A stretch of DNA of 64,000 nucleotides from contig NZ_JAHKRM010000002.1 in NCBI RefSeq assembly GCF_019396345.1, forward strand, positions 434,001 through 498,000, in the 5' to 3' direction. The notes beneath the pieces were generated by a model that worked only from the letters and a program-made list of their open reading frames with translations, had not been told where the DNA came from and made no database searches. The stretch comes from Nonomuraea guangzhouensis (GTDB lineage Bacteria; Actinomycetota; Actinomycetes; Streptosporangiales; Streptosporangiaceae). Below are positions 57,258-64,000 of the stretch, piece after piece. The translations under genes were made by a program, and so were the position numbers. Position 1 is the first letter of the stretch. Each line of letters starts with the position of its first letter.

Positions 57258-57843
57258 GGGTAATGTGACCACTGCCGAGCCATCGGGGCCCCGCGCGGCC
57301 TCCCGGATCCGTCAGTCCGCGCGGGAGGTCCTGGCCGAACGCGGCTACGCGGACCTCACCGTCGAGGCGGTCGCGGCGAAGGCGGGCGTGGGCAAGTCGA
57401 CCATCTACCGGTGGTGGCCGAACCGGGAGGCCTTGCTGGCCGACGCGCTGGCCGAGATCTTCAAAGGTGACGAGATCCCGGATCTCGGTGACACCCAGGC
57501 CGAGTTGCGGCTCGCCGTGGACATGACCATCGACAACTACGCGGACGCCGACCTGGCGATCGCCGTGCCCGCGCTGGCCGCCGACCTGGCACGCAGCCCT
57601 GAGTTGCTGGCGAGCTTCCGCGAGACGTTCCTGTTGCGCAAGCGCGACAACATCGCCGTCGCCCTGCGCCGCGGCATCGACCGCGGCGACCTGCCCGCCG
57701 CCCTCGACACCGGCCTGGTGCAGGACCTGTGGGCGGGCACCATCCTGTACCGCAGGCTGCTGAGCGGCTCCCCCTTGGACGACCAGCTCGCCGAACGCCT
57801 GGTCCGGCTGGTCTTCGACGCCTCGGCGACGCTGAGTTCCTGA
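57256..57843 (+). CDS. TetR-family transcriptional regulator
   Basis: A 195-residue regulator. The HTH is TVEAVAAKAGVGKSTIYRWWPNREALLADAL (about 34-64), and the C-terminal ligand domain is helical. I chose ATG 57256, where the family starts (MGNVTTAEPSGPRAASRIRQSA); the ATG overlaps the right operator and no ribosome site precedes it, so the transcript is probably leaderless. It is divergent from and probably represses the decarboxylase-like gene. Confidence 0.9.
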   Translation: MGNVTTAEPSGPRAASRIRQSAREVLAERGYADLTVEAVAAKAGVGKSTIYRWWPNREALLADALAEIFKGDEIPDLGDTQAELRLAVDMTIDNYADADLAIAVPALAADLARSPELLASFRETFLLRKRDNIAVALRRGIDRGDLPAALDTGLVQDLWAGTILYRRLLSGSPLDDQLAERLVRLVFDASATLSS

Positions 57844-57876
57844 CCATGGGGCCAGGTCGTGCGGCACGTCAGCGCT

Positions 57877-59013
57877 TCAGGCGTGCCGGAGTTTCCGGAA
57901 GAACGTCGTCAGCTCGTCCTGGAGGAGCGCGGGCTCTTCTATGGGCAGGAAGTGGCCGCCTCTTCGGGGTTCGCTCCAGTGCCGGAGATCCGGGCAGGCG
58001 CGCTCGGCGAGCGTCCGCGGGAACCCCGCCATGACCGGCTCGTGGCTCAGCGTGATCGCCGTCGGCACGGTGATGTCCGACCGCGCGGAGTTGTGCTCCC
58101 AGTCGAAGTATTGCCGGAACGAGGTGCCGATCGAGCCCGTCGCCCAGTAGAGGGTGAGGATCGTCAGCAGGGTGTCACGGTCGAACCGCGTTTCCACCTC
58201 GCCCTGACAGTCGCTCCAGTCCCGGTATTTGTCGACGATCCACGCGGCCAGCCCGACCGGTGAGTCGAGCAGCGCGGCGGCGATGGTGTCGGGCCGCGTG
58301 CCCATGATGGCGCTGTAGCCGCCGTCACCCTCGTCGTAGACGGCTTCGGCGTCGATGAACGCCTGCTCCTCCGCCGACAGCGGCGGGTCCTCCATCGAGG
58401 CCGGGAACGGCGGATGGATCAGATGAATCCCGATCACCTGCTCCGGATAGAGCGCCCCCAGCCACCCGGTCGCCGCCCCGCCGATGTCACCGCCGAACGC
58501 GCCGTAACGCTCGTAGCCCAGGACCTCGGTCATCAGCGCGTGCAGCGTCCGCGCCATCGAGGCCCTGGTCAGCGGCTCGGCAGGCAGGTCCGAATAGAGG
58601 AAGCCGGGCATGGACGGGATCACCACGTCGAACGCGTCGGCCGGATCGCCCCCGTATCGTCCCGGATCGGCGAGCCGCGCCGCCAGCGGCAGCATCTCCA
58701 CGAAGCTGCTCGGCCAGCCGTGGCTCAGCAGCAACGGCATGGGCGCGGGCCCGTTGCCGGGGATCTTCAGGAAGTGGGTACGCGTGCCGTCGATGTGCGC
58801 CATGCCGTGCGGCAGGGCGTTCAGCTCCGCCTCACGTGCCCGATAGTCGAATCCATCGGCCCAGTAGCCGATCAGGTCCCGCAGATAACCGAGATCCGCG
58901 CCGCCCCGCCACCGCTCACCCGTCGGGTCGCCGAACCGGGCGTTACGCAGCCGATGGCGCAGATCGTCGAGCACGTCGTCCGGCACGTCGATCCGAAACG
59001 GCGACCAGGTCAC
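57877..59013 (-). CDS. Epoxide hydrolase (EHN family)
   Basis: A 378-residue alpha/beta hydrolase with the N-terminal EHN domain (about 1-60). The oxyanion motif is SHGWPSSF (97-104) and the nucleophile is Asp176 in GGDIGG; the general acid-base His lies in RGGHFLP near the C-terminus. It starts at GTG 59013. It turns epoxides into diols, but the substrate is not predictable. It is a single gene 28 bp upstream of the holA stop on the same strand. Confidence 0.93.
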   Translation of the reverse strand: MTWSPFRIDVPDDVLDDLRHRLRNARFGDPTGERWRGGADLGYLRDLIGYWADGFDYRAREAELNALPHGMAHIDGTRTHFLKIPGNGPAPMPLLLSHGWPSSFVEMLPLAARLADPGRYGGDPADAFDVVIPSMPGFLYSDLPAEPLTRASMARTLHALMTEVLGYERYGAFGGDIGGAATGWLGALYPEQVIGIHLIHPPFPASMEDPPLSAEEQAFIDAEAVYDEGDGGYSAIMGTRPDTIAAALLDSPVGLAAWIVDKYRDWSDCQGEVETRFDRDTLLTILTLYWATGSIGTSFRQYFDWEHNSARSDITVPTAITLSHEPVMAGFPRTLAERACPDLRHWSEPRRGGHFLPIEEPALLQDELTTFFRKLRHA

Positions 59014-59041
59014 ACTTCCTCCACTGCTCAGGTTGTCATGG

Positions 59042-60013
59042 CTAGCGGCCGGTGCGGCTGGCGACGATCACCTGCACCGTGTGCTCAAGAGCGTACGCCG
59101 GATCGGCTCCGCCGCCCTTGACCTGCTCGTCGGCGTCGGCCACCGCCTGGATGGCCCGTGACAGGCCCTCCGGACCCCAGCCGTTCAGCTGCCGCTTGAC
59201 ACGGTCGATCTTCCACGGCGGCATGCCGAGGTGGCTCGCCAGCTGCCCGCCCCTGAGGTTGCGCGGCGCTCCGCCGACCTTGGCCAGGCCCCGCAGCCCG
59301 CCCGCCAGCGCGCTCACCAGGAGCACGGGGGCCACGCCGGTGCCGAGCGCCCAGCGGAGCTGCTCCAGCGCCTCGGCCAGCCGCCCCTCGACCGCCGAAT
59401 CGGCCACGTTGAACCCGGTGACCTCCGCCCGCCCCTTGTGATAGCGGGCCACGGCCGCCGCGTTGATCGTCTTGTCTTCCGTGTCGAACACCAGCTGGTT
59501 GCAGGCCGCGGCCAGCTCCCGCAGATCGTTGCCCACCGCCTCGAGCAGCGCCTGCGCGGCGTCGGCCGAGATGCCGCGCCCCGCCCGCTTGATCTCGCTC
59601 TTGACGAAGTCGAGCCGTTCGCCGGCCTTGGTGACCTTGCTGACGGTGACGACGCTCGCCCCCGCCTTCTTGACCCCGTCGACCAGCGCCTTGCCCTTCA
59701 CCCCACCCGGGTGGACCAGGACGAGCACGGTGTCGTCGGAGGGGTGCGCCGCGTACTTCACGACCTCCGCGATGACGTCCTTGACGAGATCCTGCGCGGA
59801 CCGGATCACCACCACGGAACGATCGCCGAACAGAGACGGCGAGGTCAGCTGGGTCAGCTCCCCCGGCGCCACCTTCCCGCCGATGAGATCATGCACGTCC
59901 GCGCCGCTGTCGGCCGCCCGCGCCGCCTCGATCACGCCGCTGACCGCCCGCTCGGCCAGCAACTCCTCGTCACCGACGACCAGGGTCACGAGTGCTGGAT
60001 GGGTTCCCGCCAT
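59042..60013 (-). CDS. holA: DNA polymerase III delta subunit
   Basis: A 323-residue clamp-loader subunit. The N-terminal part has LVTLVVGDEELLAERAV and the middle carries SLFGDRSVVVI and VLVHPGGVKGKAL, all family features; the C-terminal helical domain ends QVIVASRTGR. I chose the ATG at 60013 (MAGTHPAL); ATG codons at 60025 and 60043 would add 4 or 10 residues. holA, rpsT and lepA are neighbours in many actinobacteria, here separated by 15 kb. Confidence 0.94.
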   Translation of the reverse strand: MAGTHPALVTLVVGDEELLAERAVSGVIEAARAADSGADVHDLIGGKVAPGELTQLTSPSLFGDRSVVVIRSAQDLVKDVIAEVVKYAAHPSDDTVLVLVHPGGVKGKALVDGVKKAGASVVTVSKVTKAGERLDFVKSEIKRAGRGISADAAQALLEAVGNDLRELAAACNQLVFDTEDKTINAAAVARYHKGRAEVTGFNVADSAVEGRLAEALEQLRWALGTGVAPVLLVSALAGGLRGLAKVGGAPRNLRGGQLASHLGMPPWKIDRVKRQLNGWGPEGLSRAIQAVADADEQVKGGGADPAYALEHTVQVIVASRTGR

Positions 60014-60115
60014 GCCGAGCAGCATGCCATGCACCACCGACAAGCCGGTACTCGACGATCCAGCCTGCTTCGCATCCGGCGGCGTGGCACTTCCGAAGCA
60101 GCGGCCACATCCGAC

Positions 60116-60164
60116 GAAATCCTACTCAGTAGGGTTTCGTCATGATTTTCTAGAAACCCTACTG
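60116..60164. promoter_or_regulatory. Three-half-site operator between holA and XRE gene
   Basis: The half-site GAAACCCTACT appears three times. GAAATCCTACT-C-AGTAGGGTTTC (60116-60138) is a 23-bp palindrome with one mismatch. The right part CAGTAGGGTTTC (60127-60138) also pairs perfectly with GAAACCCTACTG at 60153-60164. The cluster ends 61 bp before the XRE start and is a probable binding site for that regulator or a strong hairpin. Confidence 0.65.
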
Positions 60165-60225
60165 ACGCGAAGCCGAAGCCGGGCGTAGCTTCGAAGCAAC
60201 TCCATCGCCCGAGCCGAGGTGACCC

Positions 60226-61086
60226 ATGACAAGTCACAGCACGATCATGGAAGCGCGGATGTCGCTCGCCACCCGGCTCAGGGACCTCCGAACCGCCCAT
60301 ACCGAGGACGGCCGGCGCATGACCGGCGACCGTCTGGCCGAGGCCATGGGATGGCGCGGGCGCAAGGCCCGCATCTCCAAGATCGAGAACGGGCAGCAGG
60401 TCCCCAGCGAGGACGACATCCGCGCCTGGGCCACCGCCTGCGGCGCCGAACACGAGATCCCCGACCTGCTCGCCGCCGCCCGTCATATCGACACGCTGTA
60501 CACCGAATGGCGCCGCCTTGAGCGGAACGGACTCGGCCAGGTCCAGGAAGCGTTCATCCCGCTGTACGAGCGGACGACCCGGTTACGTGTGTGGCAGCAC
60601 TCCACGGTGCCCGGCCTGCTGCAGACCGAGGCCTACGCCCGCGCCCACTTATCCACGATCATCTCCTTCCGCGGCATACCCGATGACCTGGAGCGGGCCG
60701 TGGCCGCGCGCATGGCGCAGCAGCAGTCGCTCGGCGGCGTGCGGCGCTTCGTGTTCGTGCTCGGTGAGCAGACACTGCGCACCCCCATGGTGAACCCCGC
60801 CGGGATGAACGCCCAGCTCGACAGACTGGCCACCTACACCCGGGACAATCCATACGTCAGCCTCGGCATCCTCCCGTACAGCCGCAAACCCCCCGTCATG
60901 CCGCCGGAGAACTTCTGGCTGTACGACGCCACCGAGGTCCGGGTCGATGGGGTGGCGGCGCAGTTCCGGATCAAGAAACCGGACGATGTCGCCGTCTATG
61001 AGAAGGCGTTCACGGCACTGGCCGAGGTGGCGGTGTACGGGCAGCCCGCGCTGGCTTGTATCGACGCGGCCCGCCGAGATCTTTAA
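60226..61086 (+). CDS. Scr1-type XRE regulator (HTH plus DUF5753)
   Basis: A 286-residue regulator. The HTH is LRTAHTEDGRRMTGDRLAEAMGWRGRKARISKIENG (about 21-56) and the DUF5753 domain fills the rest (LRVWQHSTVPGLLQTEAYARAHL; LGILPYSRKPPVMPPENFWLYD). No DUF397 gene follows; instead a DUF1399-like protein and a phosphotransferase are downstream. It is divergent from holA and starts 61 bp after the triple operator. Confidence 0.92.
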   Translation: MTSHSTIMEARMSLATRLRDLRTAHTEDGRRMTGDRLAEAMGWRGRKARISKIENGQQVPSEDDIRAWATACGAEHEIPDLLAAARHIDTLYTEWRRLERNGLGQVQEAFIPLYERTTRLRVWQHSTVPGLLQTEAYARAHLSTIISFRGIPDDLERAVAARMAQQQSLGGVRRFVFVLGEQTLRTPMVNPAGMNAQLDRLATYTRDNPYVSLGILPYSRKPPVMPPENFWLYDATEVRVDGVAAQFRIKKPDDVAVYEKAFTALAEVAVYGQPALACIDAARRDL

Positions 61087-61454
61087 GAAACATTTCGAAA
61101 CTTACTTGAGCTGCGGCGACGCTGGTTCGTACCTTCGAGTCGGACCACTTCGCGGCGGTCGGAAGGCTCCCGGACTTCCAAAACCCCGGCCGCCGCAAGC
61201 AAAGAACCACCTCTGTGAGGAACCCGCTGTGTCACCCACCGCCTTATCCGCGGTCGTCTCCACATGCCGGCCCGCGACTTCACCGCCGTCGGCGCTCCGC
61301 GACCGCACTTTCGGCGTATCAGCCCCAGCACCGCGTCCTCACAGCTCTCGCCCGCTCCCCGCCGGCTCCCAGAACCACCGCCAGGCGTCCCGCGGGTCAT
61401 CTTGGCAGCGCCCATCCCTTCGTGTAGCCCCCACCTCACGATTGGAGTACGGCA
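61087..61454 (+). other. 368-bp leader between XRE and DUF1399-like genes
   Basis: It contains a possible promoter, TTGAGC (61106-61111) 18 bp before TACCTT (61130-61135), early in the stretch, which would give a 5' leader of about 310 bases. Frames here look like shadows. A good ribosome site (GGAG) precedes the next ATG by 8 bases. Confidence 0.4.
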
Positions 61455-61916
61455 ATGATCCCCCTGCTGGATCGGTCGGCCCTGACCGATCCGTGCGACC
61501 TCGTCGACGTGGGCCTGTTCGACCGGCTGGTCGAGCGAGTCGCGCGCGACTCCTGCACCACCACTGCCTACGCCGAGCGAATCATCCGGCAGACACTCGG
61601 TTTTCTTGCCGCATGTGCCCTCAATCCGGACTCCGGTCTGTCACCCTCGGAAGAGGTGGACAAGGGCTGGCACGCCTTCCTGCTCCACACCCGCGAGTAC
61701 GCGGCGTTCTGCGAGCAGGTGGCCGGACGGTTCATCCATCACAGGCCCGACGACCCGGCAGGGGAAGCGCTTCGCCCCGCGGCTGAGCGAGTCGGCGCCA
61801 CCGTACAAGCCATGCGTGCCGCCGGTCTCCCGGTGGACGTCGAGTTGTGGATCCCCGACGGCAGATGCGGTCAGTGCTACTCCGGCTGCGCCGACGACTC
61901 CGGAAGTGGAGGATGA
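61455..61916 (+). CDS. DUF1399-like (glycine-rich-domain type) protein with Cys tail
   Basis: A 153-residue protein resembling the DUF1399/GRDP-like family: VDKGWHAFLLHTREYAAFCEQVAGRFIHHRP (residues about 69-99) matches the family's WHxxLLHTxxYxxFC...HxP pattern. The C-terminus has a Cys cluster, CGQCYSGC. The ATG 61455 has GGAG 8 bases upstream. Its stop overlaps the phosphotransferase start (ATGA), so the two are co-translated. The role is unknown. Confidence 0.7.
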   Translation: MIPLLDRSALTDPCDLVDVGLFDRLVERVARDSCTTTAYAERIIRQTLGFLAACALNPDSGLSPSEEVDKGWHAFLLHTREYAAFCEQVAGRFIHHRPDDPAGEALRPAAERVGATVQAMRAAGLPVDVELWIPDGRCGQCYSGCADDSGSGG

Positions 61917-62809
61917 CGATGACCCGCCAACAATGGGAAGACCTCCCGGTCAGCGTACGCGAGAGGGTAGAGCTCGAATGCGGCGGCCCGGTGATCAAGG
62001 CGGAGCCCGCCGGCGAAGGCGTCATGCCCGGCATCGCGGCCCGGCTCCAGACCGCGAACCACAGCGTGTTCATCAAGGCCGTAGAGGCAGCCGGCATCGC
62101 GGCCAAGGCACACCGTACGGAGTCCTGGGCGGCGAGCGTCCTGCCCGACGAGGCTCCCGCACCGCACCTGCTGTGGCGAGGGCAGCAGGACGGCTGGCTG
62201 GTGACGGTGTTCGAGTACATCAACGACAACAGCCGCCACGTCGACCTGACACCCGGCTCCCCCGACCTGCCCGCCGTCCTGGACACGGTCTCCCTGCTCG
62301 GCGCCCTCCTCACCCCCTGTCCCCGGGGAGGTGCGCCGGTTATCGACAACATCCTGCCCCTCCTGGCCAAGGACTCCCACCTACGCGACAAAGGCATCCC
62401 CGCCGACCGCGACCTGTACGACACCGCGATCGAACGCTTCGAGCCAAGCGACCTCCGCGGCAACACCCTGCTGCACTACGACCTCGGTTCGAGCAACATG
62501 CTCATCTCCCAGGGGAGCGTGTACGTCATCGACTGGTCGTACGCCGCTCGGGGCGCCGCCTGGATCGACGCGGCCATGCTCGCCCCACGCCTCGTCGAAG
62601 CCGGACACACCCCACCAGAGGTGGACGAGCTACTGTCCCGCGTTCCGTCGTGGACGTCCGCCCCGCCCGACGCGGTGATCGGGCTGGCGGCACTGTGGAC
62701 GCGGTTCCGCATCTACAAGGCTCGGTACGGGCCGGAGGAGATGCGCGAGTTCCGGGCGAGGGCGGCGGTGGCGGGGAAGACGTGGCTCGCGTACCGACAA
62801 TCCTTGTGA
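61913..62809 (+). CDS. Aminoglycoside-phosphotransferase-family kinase
   Basis: A 298-residue APH-fold kinase. The catalytic loop is LLHYDLGSSNML (HxDxxxxN form) followed by VIDWSYA, the metal-binding DxD/DFG-like segment. The N-lobe is short. The ATG overlaps the DUF1399-like stop. Members phosphorylate aminoglycosides, choline, homoserine or other hydroxyl groups; the substrate is unknown. Together with XRE and the DUF1399-like gene it makes a recurring actinomycete module (inference). Confidence 0.87.
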   Translation: MTMTRQQWEDLPVSVRERVELECGGPVIKAEPAGEGVMPGIAARLQTANHSVFIKAVEAAGIAAKAHRTESWAASVLPDEAPAPHLLWRGQQDGWLVTVFEYINDNSRHVDLTPGSPDLPAVLDTVSLLGALLTPCPRGGAPVIDNILPLLAKDSHLRDKGIPADRDLYDTAIERFEPSDLRGNTLLHYDLGSSNMLISQGSVYVIDWSYAARGAAWIDAAMLAPRLVEAGHTPPEVDELLSRVPSWTSAPPDAVIGLAALWTRFRIYKARYGPEEMREFRARAAVAGKTWLAYRQSL

Positions 62810-62812
62810 GGT

Positions 62813-62985
62813 GCTGAGCCGCTGACGTTCAACGGCGCTGACGGTCTCGACCGCCACTGACGTACTCGACCGCTGACGCGCTTGGCCACTGGCGGGCCCG
62901 ACCGCCGCTGGTGTGCTGAGCCGCTGGTGTGCTCGACCGCCACTGACGTGCCGGGCACCGCTGACGCGCTGAGCCACAGGTGTGA
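62813..62985. repeat. Degenerate short tandem repeat
   Basis: About nine units of 16-22 bp with the pattern TGACGYGCTSRGCCRC (for example CTGACGCGCTGAGCCAC) follow the phosphotransferase stop. The region codes for nothing convincing on either strand. It may be decayed tandem DNA or a recombination hotspot. Confidence 0.55.
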
Positions 62986-63070
62986 GCGCAGCTGGGGATC
63001 TCGGGCGGGGATTCTCAGGCGGGGGCCACAGATGTGGTGAGCAACTAACGCCCTGAGCCCGCGCCGAAAG

Positions 63071-63132
63071 CGCCCGCCCAGACAAGGGGCGCTCGCCGGG
63101 AGGGGGGCGAGCGCCCTCTGCCTGGGCGGGCG
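63071..63132. terminator. Large two-part hairpin after phosphotransferase gene
   Basis: Outer stem CGCCCGCCCAG/CTGGGCGGGCG (11 bp, 63071-63081 with 63122-63132), a small internal loop and an inner 11-bp stem GGGCGCTCGCC/GGCGAGCGCCC. It has no T tract. It probably ends the phosphotransferase transcript or shields the operon from IS21 transcription. Confidence 0.55.
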
Positions 63133-63237
63133 CCTCTGCCTGAGCGGGACGCCTTCGCATAGGGGCCGCCTTCGCCTGGCAGGCCTGCCGCGGCTAACTC
63201 GTCGACCACTGCCTGCCCTGAAGCCAACCGCCGACTG

Positions 63238-63999
63238 TTAGACCCGGACCTGGCGGCCGATGAACCGGGTCGGGACCGAGTAACGGTTGGTGCGGACGGT
63301 GATCTGGGAGAACCGGTCGACCCGTGGGGTGAACCAGCGGCCGGTCTCGAACGTCTCGACGGGCAACGGCTTCAACGACGGCCGTTCGACGGCGAACAGC
63401 TCGCCGATCGTGCGGGGACGGGTCCCGATCCGCCGGGCCTCGTCGGCCAGATCCCACTCGTCGATCAGCATGTTCAAGTGCGCCAGCGAGTCGATCTCGG
63501 GGACGGGAACGAAGTGGTTGCGGCGAAACCAGCCGATCTGGCCCTCGAGGCCGCCTTTCTCGTGAGCGCCCTCGATTCCCGGCGTGCAGTAGAACGGCTC
63601 GATGCCGTAGTGGGACCGAAATGCGGTCCACCGGTCGGTCTCGACCCGGCGCCGCGTGAAGCCGAGCACCGACGCTTGGCGACGTAGGCGCGCACGACCT
63701 GGTAGGACACGTCGTCCATCGCGTGCTCGTCGATCAACCGGCGATAGATCCGGACCACCGTGTGACGCTGCTTCCTCGGCGCATCCAGATCAGCCAGCAG
63801 CATCTGGCTTGAACGGATCCAGCTTGGAACGGCGAGGCGCGTACGGTTCCCGAGGTTGCGGCCACGCCGAACTCAGCGCCTTCTGAACAGTCCGCCAGCC
63901 CACCCGGTACTTGCGCTCCAGCGCCCGGTTCGACATGCCCTCGCGAGCGTCACGCCGCAGCGCGGCATACAACTCGACCTTCGACTGACCAGGCGGCAT
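63238..63999 (-). pseudogene. Broken IS21-family transposase (istA)
   Basis: Three frames read in order as parts of IstA. The HTH N-terminus (SKVELYAALRRDAREGMSNRALERKYRVGWRTVQ) ends in a frameshift after KLDPFKP at about 63800. The next frame holds ADLDAPRKQRHTVVRIYRRLIDEHAMDDVSYQVVRAYVAKRR. It jumps at about 63673 to VLGFTRRRVETDRWTAFRSHYGIEPFYC...GAHEKGGLEGQIGWFRRNHFVPVPE in a third frame. The middle, including the first catalytic Asp residues, is missing, and the C-terminus is cut at 63238. The ATG is at 63999, the window edge. Confidence 0.85.
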
Positions 64000-64000
64000 C

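Overview
The window is GC-rich, densely coded DNA of a filamentous actinomycete. Several things point to the Streptosporangiales (Nonomuraea-like): many GTG starts, ATGA/GTGA stop-start overlaps, a CIRCE-controlled hrcA-dnaJ operon, Scr1-type XRE/DUF397 modules, a CU044_5270/ECF-sigma pair and an AfsR-type SARP. The genus is an inference, not proven by the sequence. No rRNA, tRNA or CRISPR was seen.

Layout. 0-3.1 kb: end of a urease operon (ureC-ureF-ureG-ureD). 3.1-21.7 kb: the conserved actinobacterial block era / Nudix / deaminase-like / CNNM-CBS / ybeY / phoH / HIT / rsmE / dnaJ / hrcA / hemW. It is interrupted by a vWA plus solute-binding-protein operon, a SigE-type ECF sigma operon and a few Pro/Gly-rich membrane proteins. 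21.7-41 kb: a large accessory region. It holds a secreted GH18 chitinase, a LuxR-type two-component system with an unusual coupled 47-codon ORF between kinase and regulator, an ArsR/AHSA1/RibD-like operon, small hypotheticals, broken transposases (Tn3-like, IS110-like), an ECF sigma/CU044_5270 pair and a WD40-HEAT protein. It also holds a cupin, a thioesterase operon, an XRE/DUF397/ATPase module and a two-gene cluster that looks like an imiditide-type RiPP locus (44-aa Lys/Asp-rich peptide plus PIMT-like methyltransferase, 39.6-40.9 kb). 41-44.4 kb: lepA, a membrane-anchored GH18-like protein and rpsT return to the conserved block. 44.5-59 kb: second accessory stretch, with a four-gene MacB/FtsX-type ABC operon, an MFS pump/MarR pair, a SARP-NB-ARC-TPR regulator, an acetoacetate decarboxylase-like/TetR pair and an epoxide hydrolase. 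59-60 kb: holA closes the conserved block. 60-64 kb: an XRE regulator behind a triple operator, a DUF1399-like protein/phosphotransferase pair, a repeat- and hairpin-rich intergenic region and a decayed IS21 istA at the edge.

How genes work together. The UreF, UreG and UreD proteins mature urease. HrcA, through the CIRCE site, controls hrcA-dnaJ. Several operons are tightly coupled: kinase/47-aa ORF/regulator, sigma/partner pairs, permease/permease/ATPase/ATPase, and peptide/methyltransferase. Transposon debris and duplicated fragments concentrate at 30-41 kb and near the right end. Most of the lineage-specific content is there, including the RiPP-like locus, which is the most interesting candidate system in the window.
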